Shown here: piece after piece, positions 48,205-58,375 of the stretch | How the letters are laid out: each line of letters starts with the position of its first letter | Position numbering within the stretch: the stretch's first letter is position 1 | Source of the DNA: Sipunculus nudus | Lineage: Eukaryota > Annelida > Sipuncula > Golfingiida > Sipunculidae | Direction of reading: 5' to 3' | Assembly (NCBI GenBank): GCA_026874595.1 | Contig: CM049311.1 | Span: forward strand, 51,463,676 to 51,527,675 | DNA: 64,000 nt | Notes under the pieces: model-generated | What the model saw: the letters and a program-made list of their open reading frames with translations, nothing else | What the model was told of the DNA's origin: nothing | The model's database searches: none | Program-made: the position numbers and the translations under genes

Positions 48205-48680
48205 GGGGTACAACTCCTTTGTTGACTCAAATAAAGAGTCTCATGCTACGGAGGCCCAAGTGCCGTCTGAATCCAAAGAGGAATCCGTAGCTTGCGGGTA
48301 AAAAACCTCAATTGATTCCTGTGAGGAATTAAATAAAGCTAGGTCCTTTCAAAACTCCTGCGAGGAGTATCCTTTAAATAAGGCTAAGTCTTTTTATGAC
48401 TCTTGCGAGAGTATTTCAAATGAGGCCAGGTCCTCTTATGACAAACAGAAGTTTGTTTCTGCTGAGGAAAATTCGTCTGTTGCTCCCATGAGGAGTTTGG
48501 TGATAAAAAGGATGAAGATTCCTTAAATGACTCTGAAAAAGAGTTTATGACTGACACTGTCAATGTCAGTTCTTTGTTTGATCAGGTTGAGGTAGTAGAT
48601 TCCTCTCTTGACTCTGAAATGGAGTTATTTGAGCCATTCATACATGATGGTTTTGTATCACTTTCAAGTGATTTTTTTCA
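48205..48680 (+). other. gag-protease linker with internal peptide repeat
   Basis: Decayed coding region. At 48322-48442 one frame reads three diverged copies of an about 19-residue unit (LNKARSFQNSCEE / LNKAKSFYDSCES / NEARSSYD). Surrounding text has stops in every frame. Confidence 0.5.
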
Positions 48681-49342
48681 GATTCTACCCCCATTAGAAT
48701 TTTGAGGGACACTGGTTCAGGCCAGACTCTCATGTCAGCAGACCCTTTGCCATTTTCTAATAGGTCCTTTACTGGTCACATGCACTTGTTAATTGTGTGT
48801 TTTCAGACAGGCACACTTCACTTCCGCTTCACAGTATCCGTTTAAAGTCTGACTTGATTTCTGGGAATATTACTGTGGGCATAAGAGCTACTTTACCCTT
48901 TAAGGGAATTCCGTTGTTACTAGGCAATGATGTTGCAGGTGACAAAGTACAGCCTGTACCAATAGTGACAGAAAAGCCGTCAATTGATCAGGACAATGAT
49001 CCGAAAAGTCAGGAAATTCCTGGTTTGTATCCTTCATGTGCTGTAACTAGATCTATGGCCAAGAAAAACACACATGAGGATAATGGTCCAGATAATAACA
49101 CTCTGGGAGTCACTAGTGACTCGTCTAACGAATATTGCCCGTACAGGATGCAGCATTCTCAAGGTCAGAACTTATCGCGGAACAGCATAAGGAGCCTGAT
49201 AAATCATGTTTGTTTCCCAGGGCAATTTCTAAAGATGAGCTGTCAAGGAACCCAGTTTGTTTCTATGTCAAAAATAGTGCTTATGCGTAAATGGCGACCA
49301 CCTGATGTATGCGCTGATGATGATTGGGCCATCAAACATTAA
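48681..49342 (+). pseudogene. Aspartic protease region, broken
   Basis: Retroviral-type protease that cleaves the polyprotein. The active-site motif DTGS is at 48708-48719 (RDTGSGQTLM). The frame shifts near 48790 and continues at 48797 with IRLKSDLISGNITVGIRA and then GIPLLLGNDVAGDKV, the typical C-terminal flap/helix part of gypsy proteases (LLGND). A linker follows with CAVTRSMAKK, common in this group before integrase. A frame to 49342 stays open but contains no other domain. Confidence 0.8.
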
Positions 49343-49348
49343 ATAGTA

Positions 49349-50543
49349 ATGCCCAAAAGCTTTCGCAGTGAAGTTTTAAGCATGGCACATGAGGCTCCTT
49401 TGTCTGGCCATTTAGGTATAAATAAAACTTATCAGAAAGTTAGTACACACTTCTATTGGCCTAACCTCAGGAAAGATGTTGTACAATATTGTAAATCATG
49501 CCATACATGCCAGATGGTAGGCAACCCCAATCAGAATCCTCCTAAGGCCCCACTGAGGCCTTTTCCTGTTTTCGAGGAACCATTCAGTAGGATTATTGCT
49601 GATTGTGTTGGACCACTGCCCAAAACAAAATCTGGCATGAATACTTGCTGACAATTATGTGCGCATCTACCAGGTTCCCTGAGGCAATACCATTGCGCAA
49701 AATTATTGACAAAAGTGTTGTCAAAGCTCTGACCAATATTTTTACAACTTTTGGATTTACAAAATTCGTCCAGTCTGACCAAGGGTCTAATTTTATGTCT
49801 GGCTTATTCCAACAAGTTATGCTTGAGCTAGGTATAAAACAGTACAGCTCTTCGCCATACCATGCTGAAAGTCAGGGCGCCCTCAATCGTTTTCACCAGA
49901 CGTTAAAAAACATGATCAGGACTTATTGCTATGACACACAGAAAGACTGGGATGAAGTAATCCACCTATTGCTGTTTGCTGTGAGAGAATCCTTTCAACA
50001 GTCCTTGGGTTTCAGTCCCTTTGAACTAGTTTTTGGACACTCCCTTCGCGGACCATTGAAACTGCTTGAAGAAAAACTCTTGTGTGAAAATCCTGATTCT
50101 CTTAGTTTACTGCAGTATGTCTCAGACTTTCGCACTAAACTACACAATGCTTGTGAGATTGCAAAGTCAAATCTAAAATCTGCACAAAGTAAAATGAAAA
50201 CAAGTATGACAAGCACACTGTATGTAGGATGTTTGAGCCTGGTGAAAAGGTCCTTGCCTTACTTCCAATCCCTGGCAGACCTCTGCAAGCTAGGTATTTT
50301 GGTCCTTACATTGTTGACAAGAAAGTCAGTGATTTAAATTACATACTGTTGACACCAGATAGACGTAAGAAGAAACAGCTGTGCCATATTATCATGTTGA
50401 AACCATATTATGACAGAAATAGCACATCAGATGTTGTACAAAATGTTACTGCTGTTAATTGTGTAAAAACTGACCCTGACCCAGTTAAAGTAAATACTGA
50501 TTGTAAGTGTGATGTAGACATTCAGTGTGTACAGTACCATTAA
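49349..50543 (+). pseudogene. Integrase with E-to-N change at catalytic site, broken
   Basis: Inserts element DNA into the genome. The N-terminal zinc-binding region is at 49379-49515 (HEAPLSGHLGINKTYQKVST, FYWPNLRKD, CKSCHTC). First catalytic Asp in RIIADCVGPLP (codon 49601-49603). The frame changes at about 49610-49650. Second Asp in SDQGSNF (49777-49779). Exactly 35 residues later, where D,D(35)E integrases have Glu, the codon 49885-49887 is AAT (Asn) in SQGALNRFHQTLK. A second frame change near 50229 leads to the GPY/F module (GRPLQARYFGPYIVD, then HIIMLKPYY). So all three integrase modules are present, but with two frameshifts and a lost catalytic residue. It sits upstream of RT, unlike standard Ty3/gypsy. 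Confidence 0.9.
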
Positions 50544-51421
50544 AAAACTCAGACGTGCTTTACAACCTGGATGCCAAACTGTCACACCTTACCGCACAAC
50601 AACAGCAAGATCTCAAGAACCTGCTGCGGAATTATGAACATTTGTTTAGTGACATTCTTACGCGAACAAACATATTGTGCCATGACGTCGATGTTGGCGA
50701 GGCAAGCGCAGTCAAGCAACATCCATATAGACTGAATCCAGAAAAGCAAAGGTATCTACAGGAGGAGATTCAATATTTGCTGGACAATGATTTTATTGAA
50801 CCTAGTAACAGTAAACGGAGTTCACCATGTATTCTTGTGCAAAAACCTGATGGAAGTTACCGTATGTGCATAGATTATCGAAAACTGAACTCTGTCAGCA
50901 AGACTGACACGTTCCCGATTCCGAGGATCAATGGTGGTATTGATAGAGTCGGTAGCTCCAGATATGTCTCCAAGTTTGACTTGCTAAAAGGATTCTGGCA
51001 AGTTCCGCTGACAGAACGAGCGAAAGAAGTGTCCACATTTGTGACGCCTTAAGGACTGTACCGGTATAAAGTTATGCCGTTTGGCATGAAGAACTCGCCA
51101 GCCACGTTCCAGCGCCTCATCCATATGGTTGTCAAGGACATTCAGGGCTGTGACGCATATATTGATGACCTTATCGTGTACAGCGACATCTGGGAGAAAC
51201 ATATGCAAATTCTTCGCGACCTCTTCGAAAGACTCAGTGAAGCACGTCTGACCGTCAACTTAGTAAAATCTGAGTTTTATCATGCACAAGTAACATTATT
51301 GGGTCATATTGTAGGGCAGGGTCAGGTAAAACCTGTTGATGTTAAGATAAGTGCTATTTCTGCATCTCCTAGACCAGAAAACAAAAAGCAAATAGTGCGT
51401 TTTCTTGGTATGGTTGGATAA
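50525..51421 (+). pseudogene. Reverse transcriptase, one internal stop
   Basis: Copies element RNA into DNA. A single frame runs from 50525 to 51421 with one internal TAA at 51050-51052 between TFVTP and GLYRYKVMPFGM. RT motifs in order: HPYRLNPEKQ and IEPSNSKRSSPCILVQKPDG (finger region), RMCIDYRKLN, FDLLKGFWQVPL (first catalytic Asp), MPFGMKNSPATFQ, and the active-site box YIDDLIVYS at 51158-51184. LGHIVGQGQV and KKQIVRFLGMVG follow, and then a stop. Catalytic aspartates are intact. The order of motifs is that of Ty3/gypsy RT. Confidence 0.93.
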
Positions 51422-51991
51422 TACAGGAAGTTTTGTCCAAATTTTGCTGCTGTAGCTGAACCTTTGACTAATTTGTCAAAGAAGAAAAAAAGTTTGTATG
51501 GAATGTTCAGTGTGAAAATGCATTTCAGAATTTGAAAGCAATTCTGCAAAGTTCACCAGTTTTAGCAGCTCCAGACTTTCCTGTACCTTTTAAATTAGTT
51601 GTAGATGCTAGTGATACTGCTGCTGGTGCTGTGTTGTTACAAGAAGGCAATGATGGCATAGATCATCCAATTTGTTATTTCTCAAGAAAGTTTAATGCAA
51701 ACCAGAAAAACTACTCCACTATTGAAAAAGAATGGTTTGCTTCGATTTTGGCGTTGCAACATTTTGAAGTTATGTTACTTCATCATTCAGGCCTATCATT
51801 GTCTTCGGTGATCACATTCCCCCTCACGTTCATGAACAAGTTGATGTGTAAAAATCGAAGATTGTTGAGATGGAGTTTGTTCTTACAGGATTACAATCTT
51901 GATATCATACACATTAAAGGTAAAGACAATGCACTTGCTGATTGCTTATCAAGATGTTTATGTAATGTTGTCAATAAGATGATTTTGAGAT
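51422..51991 (+). pseudogene. RT connection and RNase H, broken
   Basis: After the stop at 51419-51421, YRKFCPNFAAVAEPLTNLSK continues in the RT frame. A frameshift in an A-run near 51480-51490 then leads to ALQ-type RNase H sequence at 51532 onward: LVVDASDTAAGAVLLQ (first Asp), STIEKEWFA (Glu), then a damaged stretch near 51780-51830 where the usual Asp-His box should be, then FLQDYNLDIIHIKGKDNALADCLSR (last Asp) up to about 51958. The open frame runs on into the 3' LTR by chance. RNase H degrades the RNA of the RNA-DNA hybrid. It is the last domain, as expected if integrase has moved upstream. Confidence 0.88.
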
Positions 51992-52698
51992 TGTTGCACT
52001 TTATGTTTAATCCGTACTGGTTGAACTCTCGTTGTCATGCTGGCTGGGGGTTTTCACGCCTGGCCGAGGTCACGTGATGACCCTGGTATGTAGAGATACA
52101 CACAGCGATGTTTTTCTAGAGAATTTCTGTGACGCGTGCTTACCGTGTATAATGTATAATTCTTCGAATGTTCTAGAACTGGAAAATTCTCGGCTTGGGG
52201 GAAGGGTATATTAAGGGGCTGTGTTTTGGAGCCGGGGGCAGAGAGCAGAGAAGATTCCAGCGGACGCAGAAGCGTGTGTGTCGGTTTGTGGGACCTTACA
52301 GATTTTCTTCAGACTCTTTTGGACTTCAGTTTACTTTCTGGATTGTTACAAGAGCTTTACACTGGACTGTCATTCTCCGTGAGTATACATTTAAAGAACT
52401 TATCGTTGTGACGGTGTTGGTATCCAGGTACTGTGCACATTATTTTTCTGTGTGATTGCATTGATTTGTTGTTATACCGCTGTTTTACTGTATAATTGTA
52501 TTGATTTAGTGTATTGTAATCTTAGGGTTGTTTTAAGAATAAAGTATAGTTATTTGTTAACAAAAAAAACACTGACTTCTTTACTCATTCTTTTAGACAT
52601 TTCACGCTGCCTAGTGTTACAGAATCTGATTTTTTTTTAATCTCCGTTACAGAATTTGTGTTCATCACGCATATCTGTTTATATTAGGTTCCTTAACA
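51992..52698 (+). repeat. 3' LTR
   Basis: Begins TGTTGCACTT and ends CCTTAACA. The TATA region is changed (GTATATTAAG near 52206). It lacks about 20 bp of the 5' LTR near 52300 and has about 12 bp extra (about 52327-52339). No purine-rich tract precedes it. Confidence 0.93.
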
Positions 52699-52788
52699 CT
52701 ATGCTTAAATCATAATACCCAATGTTTTAAACCTTAATTGTAAGATATTTAACACGTGTCCAAAAGACAATACAAGAAATATATATAT

Positions 52789-53590
52789 TGTTACAGGTGT
52801 CTGTTGACATTCTGATTCGTGTTAGGCTCACGCCCTGGGCGTTGCTATGACGTGTAGAGACATAGCGCTCGGTGTACTCCGTACTGCTTGACCTGGCGTG
52901 TAAAGACACAGCGTTTGTGCTAATATGGAATTTTCTGGGCTGTTCGCGCTCTATGAGCGCGTGTGTCTTGTTGTGTTCTTTGGATTGTTCGTGAAATGGA
53001 AAGTTCGTGGCTTGACGTGAAAAGTTATAAATAGGGGCTGTGTTTAGCGCCGAGGGAGGAGAGAGAAAAATTCCAGCGGACACGGAAGAGTGTGAGTCAG
53101 TTTATGAAGCTTTCCGATAATTGCAGTACTTATAGATATTCTTCGAACTTTGTAACAGATTTTATTCAGTCTTCAGTTGCCTTTTGGATTATTGCCAGAA
53201 CTTCACTTTTGGATTACAACAAATTGATTTTGAGATCACATTGGACTATTACTCTCTGAGAAGATTTACGTGAACTGTTCATCTGGATTATGTTTTAAAG
53301 GACTTGTTGCGCCGTGACAGTGATGGTATCCAGAATCAAAGGCCAGGATCCGGAGACTCTGATACTGTACATTTTTATTGTTTTACTGTTTAATTGTATT
53401 GATTTAATGTATTGTATTGTTAGGATTGTTTTAAGAATAAATTATAATTATTTGTTAAAAAAAACACTGACTTCTTTATTCATTCCCCTAGACATTACAC
53501 GCTGCCTAGTGTTCAAGAATCTGATTTTTATTTATCTCCGTGGCAAAATTTATGTTCATCACGACTAAGTGATCTGTGGTTATTATATAT
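52789..53590 (+). repeat. Solo LTR of a related, diverged subfamily
   Basis: Starts TGTTACAGGTG only 90 bp after the 3' LTR. It shares with it, in order, 'AGGGGCTGTGTTT', 'ATTCCAGCGGAC', a TATA-like TTATAAATA, 'GTGATGGTATCCAGA'-type text, 'TTAAGAATAAATTATA.TTATTTGTTAA', 'AACACTGACTTCTTTATTCATTC', 'ACGCTGCCTAGTGTT' and 'TTCATCACG'. It is longer and has different inserts, so it is another subfamily and not a third copy of the same LTR. No internal region follows. The 3' end is not exact. The 118-codon minus frame inside is not a gene. Confidence 0.85.
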
Positions 53591-55509
53591 AAATTATCCC
53601 AACTTTGATTACCGTTCCAGGCCTGCACCCCCCCCCCCCCCCCCGCCCTTGAAGATAAATTGACGCCACAGTTTAAAGCAGTTTCCGCCGCACAAAGATA
53701 CTTAGTTTGATAATGGTTTCCCCATTTTGCTTCATATAGATAATGAAAGGCTACTACTTGCTACTTCCCTGGTAAAAATTTATACCTCATGCTGTTAATT
53801 CAACCCCACTACAAAATTGGATGTATAGAAAATATCTCTCAGGGGTTTCTGATTAATGTGCAAATGGCATTGCCTATTGGAGTTATCATGTTTTGTTTTT
53901 TTTTATGATGCGAAAAGACTTTTGGAGCAAGATCAATTTAGCAAGATCATCACAAAATACACCTTACCCACGAAGGCTGCCTTATAGTGGAGATGATATA
54001 CAGATAAATTTTCCAATATTTAGATAAAATTATGAGGAAGCAGGACTTTACTATTATCCGAAGAAAAGGTGTAATCAAGATTCCTTAAACTACCTTCATA
54101 GAATATGGCCAGCGAGCTGGATTTATTTCACTTAAAAGAAATGATGTAATTCGAGAATAACTAGAACACTCTGTTGAAGAGGGTATACAACAAATTGAAA
54201 ACAATGTGGGAACAAAATTCAGACATGGATATTGATCAGCGAAACAGCTATTTCCTCCATTGCACGATTTTAACGCTATTCCAGCTATTTATGATCTGGG
54301 GACGTGTGGGTGGCAGACCAAGTCTTAGGCGAGTGATTCAATTCAATTTTGTAAATGTACGCGTCATTTCTGATAATGCCTTTCGTTTTCATTTACGTAT
54401 AAAACTTTCAATTTTAGTTATATCCACTAGTGTCAGGAATTGAAACTTCGAAATCTATCTCACCAAGCAACAAACTGTTTCCTGTTAAAAGAAGTAATGC
54501 GTTAAATACATACAATGCATTAAAAGCTTTGTTTCTGTCCTGAGAGATTCCCTGCGACCAGAAAGAGAAACGTACATCTGTAGGGTGTGCAAAACCATCT
54601 TTTTACTTTTGATTCACCTAACGGTCATGTAATGAGTCATTTTATCCATTCCAATAATTTTAAATGAACTGATGAATCGGTGGTGATCGTCACCATCAGG
54701 CCCTTAACATCCTGTCATATCAGCGGAAGGCCGGCCTAAGCAGCATGTGTATGTTTGAATTACTGGGATTAGTAATATCATGCAGCCTATCTGAAGCTCC
54801 ATTTAAATGACTGATCCATATCTAAAAAAACCATATTATGATCTTAAGAGAATAACTAACTTTAAAATTAATATGATTTCAAGCTAGGGTACATAAGAAA
54901 AATAATAATTAAAACAACTAATTATACACGTTCTATGGAAGTAAATATTTGGCTCCTCCACTACTTGTATTTAATTAGGGATGACGGTTCGCTGTAATAA
55001 TTCAACAGTATCTCAAAGTAGCATGTTTTAGGATATAAAAATAATATCCTCGTATACTAGAATTAAACTTCTAGTTTTACTTCTTTGACGATACAGATGT
55101 CTACCGGTGCTGTCAAATTTGAACACACAATGAATACTGTATTGACGACTACCGCCTGACGACAGGTTAGTGCCACAAAGCTGTTACTTGTAATACTCAT
55201 CTTGATATTAATTACGTGTGCCCTGCGTTCTAAGTGTTCATTAACTTTTCATTTCCGTAAGCTGCCTATCAGAAGGCTTCAGGTTGTCATTTTACCATTA
55301 ATGTCATTACGTTATGATAGTTAATTACTGTATTTTTAGTAACTGCAATTATTTACTGTACTGATACTGATTTAGTCTTTAATTAAAAAGTCATTTTCTA
55401 AAGACAAAAAATGAATTACCTATGCAATAAATGAATTACTTATAATGCAATGAAATCATACAAAATCGCCATTTCAAAGACTGATTAAATAATGTTGAAA
55501 AACAAAATA
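53591..55509. other. No recognised gene
   Basis: A 17-base C run at 53628-53644. An 89-codon frame at 54174-54443 has no known domain. Otherwise unique-looking AT-rich sequence. Confidence 0.45.
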
Positions 55510-55726
55510 TAACTAAACGTTAAGCACGCTGGAGCATCGTGTTATTACTCCGAGTTTCACGCCGTTGCCAGTATCGGCATCCGGGCGATCATCAGGTAAC
55601 TGACCCTTGTTGGGGACCCAGCTTCATAACTGTTACTTTAGGTGTCGGCATTTCGAAATTAATTCACTTCGCTAGGCGAAACTCGGAGTAATAACATGAT
55701 GCTCCAGCGTGCTTAACGTTTAGTTA
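55510..55726. mobile_element. Foldback MITE
   Basis: Inverted arms of 49 bp at 55510-55558 and 55678-55726 (outermost TAACTAAACGTTAAGCACGC; inner end TACTCCGAGTTTC), with one or two mismatches and a 119-bp centre. Near-identity of the arms indicates a recent or well-conserved palindrome. Class unknown, no transposase. Confidence 0.85.
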
Positions 55727-55794
55727 ATCTGCTCTACCTTAGCTGTATCGAGCACTATACTGCAAGCACTGGAACCTACTTAGGTTAATAAATA

Positions 55795-55978
55795 CAGTGA
55801 AACCTCGTTGTGTCGAAGCCGAAGGGATCCTTAGAAAACTTCGACACATCTGAGGTTCGACACAAGCGGGTTTTATTTGGTAATAATTTAACTAGAGTTG
55901 TCCGAAATATCGAGTCTGTAACTTCGACATAAGCGGGGTATTCGACTTAAGCGAGTTCGACACAACGAGGTTTCACTG
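55795..55978 (+). mobile_element. Pogo/mariner-like MITE, copy 2
   Basis: 184 bp with inverted ends CAGTGAAACCTCGTTGTGTC at the left and its exact complement at the right, flanked by TA on both sides (55793-55794, 55979-55980). It is an inverted relative of 45749-45925; this copy has better preserved ends. Confidence 0.9.
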
Positions 55979-56975
55979 TATTTATATATTCATTGCCATG
56001 GTAAATGTTTGTTTCATTCGTATTTTTACAATTTTTATGTTGAGTGGCCAGGGACAAGCATCTGTTTTAAATGTAAACTGAAATTTCTGAAAGGGTCCTA
56101 ATCACGTATAAAGCATGTTGAATCAACACGAAAAATAGCTTTTACTCTTTGGAATAAAACATTATCTGTCAAAATATTACCCTGAAAGCGTTGGCTTACT
56201 CCTGTTCACTCTGGTGCGACAGGTTCTACAATGAATTTACATTCAATCAATGGAACATAATGTTCATTAGCAGAGATATATCAGAGGACATGAAGGTCCA
56301 TGTATTAACTAGTTAGGATTACTCCTTGTTTGGGTCTGTCGTCTATGTGCAAAATCGGACCTACGGTCACGCCGCCTTGTTATTGTAAACAGACACACGT
56401 AGATAGTATTTAGTTACACATAAAACCATAACAAGCTGAAGGGAAGGTACTGACACCGTGCGCTGGGATAGTTGTGCTTGTAAACACAAGTTAAAAGCAA
56501 AATTGAACCGATATTCTGCAAGAATAGGCACAATATTGATTCTGATATTTCCCTTTAATTTCGATGCAACCGTTATGTTACAGAATTTTTGTTAAACGTA
56601 TGAGAACTTATATTTCCCGTTCTTTATATTTAATTAAATTATATTTTGATCGGTTGAATAGTTTTAATTTGTTAATCCAGTATCAGCTTCTCATGCAGAA
56701 AAAAAATGGAGGTTTCCTGTTAACCTCCACCCCACGTTTTATATTTCAATCTCTTGCTTTGATTTCGAATATAATCAACCTATGACACGAAAAGTGATGA
56801 TTGTTACCCTAATTAACAAAACCAGAAATAAGGCACAATTTGAAATGCCTCTTGGCTGGTCCTTATATATAATTATAGTTTTTTTCTAATTTAGCTGTAA
56901 CCCAAATTCGAGTACTAAATACCTTTCAAAACACTATTCTGCGGATGGGTTTGTAATCAATTTTTGTCAGTTTTT
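55979..56975. other. No recognised feature
   Basis: The 73-codon frame at 56564-56785 has no domain. Nothing supported. Confidence 0.5.
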
Positions 56976-58375
56976 AGCTCAGCCGACTTTTAGTCATCTG
57001 AGCTATAGTCGTGGTCCATTGTCCGTCGTCCGGATGTCCGTCCGTCCGTCCGGATGTCCGTCCGTAAGACTGGCACGTTTCGACACCATTGGACCTACGA
57101 ATCTGAAATTCGGCATACAGTTAGATGTCCCCAAAATCTCCTACCATGCCGAAAATTGAGTCAATAGGACTTCGTTCCTTCGAGATATTAAGGAAAAACC
57201 TCCATTTTTTTTTATTAGAAATCTATTTTCACACTTCAGGACTGTTTAATATCAAAACCACTCATCTGGTTTTCTTCATGTTTACCATAAATATTACTCT
57301 ATATAGTTCCTATGTACATGCTAGAAATTAAGTCAGTATTATTTAATTTAAAAAAGTTATGGGCCCAAACATAATGGACTTTGTAAAAAAAATCAGAAAA
57401 GATATTTGGTCATTTAAGACCAAACGAGTTAAAGGTAGGGACTTTTTTCAGTAATACAACTTTAATTAATAAAAATTTAATTGTATACCAAAAATTAGAT
57501 CAAAATCTGTAATTTTTTTTAAATATTGGCAAAAATATAAAATTGGCACCTTAAATTTTGCCCAAGTTTGACCATGGCGTGTTTTTTTCCTGTAACTGCT
57601 GTGGATTTAATTTTCAAAGCATGCTTTTGTTAGCATTTCAACTGTTAACACCAAAAATTTGAAACCAGTTGATCAAAAACTGTAGATTTGATTCAAGTTT
57701 TCAAGCATCATGTCACATATTGTTTACATCAATCTAGTGTTATGCAGTGTGCTAGAGCTCAGCTCCCAAGCTTAAGCTCTAAGTTTCTTAAATTTGGCAT
57801 ACAGTTAGATGTCTCCAAAATCCCATACCATGCCAAGAATTTGGTCACTAGGACTTAATTCCTTTGAGATATTAATGAAAAGATTCATTTTTCCATTAAA
57901 AACCCATTGTTACACTTTAAGACTGCCTACTATCAAAACCACTGATCTGACTTTGATCATGTATAATATACATATTTTTCTATACATTCGCTATGCACTT
58001 GCCAGAAATGATGTCAGTATTGCTTAACTGTTTTAAGTTATGGGCCCAAACATAATGCACTTTTTAAAAAATCAAGAAATATATTTACTCCCTTAACAAG
58101 AGGATTGCTGAAGCTAGAGATTTTTTTGTCAGGGATGTAACATTATTTAATCAAGATTCAATTGAATACCCAAAATTAGTTCTAAATTTTTCAAACTTTA
58201 TAAGTTATTGGTATAAATATAAAATTAGTACCTTAAATTTTGCCCAACTTAGACGATGGCACTTTTGTTTCCTGAGAGCACTGTTGATATAATTTTCATA
58301 TCATGCACACATAAAGATTTCATCTTTGTAGTTTAGAAAGCTGAAAGAAATTGGCCAAATATTGTAGCTTTTATT
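56976..58375 (+). repeat. AGCTCAG-hairpin repeat, copy 3, with tandem 682-bp duplication
   Basis: Starts with the hairpin AGCTCAG...CTGAGCT (56976-57004) and GTCCGTCC runs. Two diverged tandem units follow (about 57100-57780 and 57783-58375). Landmarks: GGCATACAGTTAGATGTC at 57112 and 57796, TATGGGCCCAAACATAATG at about 57359 and 58040, 'ACCTTAAATTTTGCCCAA' near 57550 and 58230. Each unit retains an aligned open frame beginning MSPKSPTMPKIESIGLRSFE (57125-57331) or MSPKSHTMPRIWSLGLNSFE (57809-58027). They are similar because of the duplication, and no known domain is present. Confidence 0.8.

Larger units (their letters stand above)
46057..52698 (+). mobile_element. Ty3/gypsy LTR retrotransposon, Gmr1-like, inactive
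   Basis: A 6.6-kb element with two LTRs (719 and 707 bp), a primer site matching tRNA-Pro, and the order gag - protease - integrase - reverse transcriptase - RNase H. Integrase before RT is unusual for Ty3/gypsy and is the hallmark of the Gmr1-like group. The SCAN-like capsid region also fits that group. There is no env frame: RNase H runs almost to the 3' LTR. All coding parts are interrupted by stops or frameshifts, and the LTRs differ by point changes and short indels, so it is an old copy. No purine tract is obvious before the 3' LTR and no target duplication is clear. Confidence 0.92.

Noticed and set aside
52727-53083. 118-codon minus frame
   Set aside because: It is antisense within the solo LTR.
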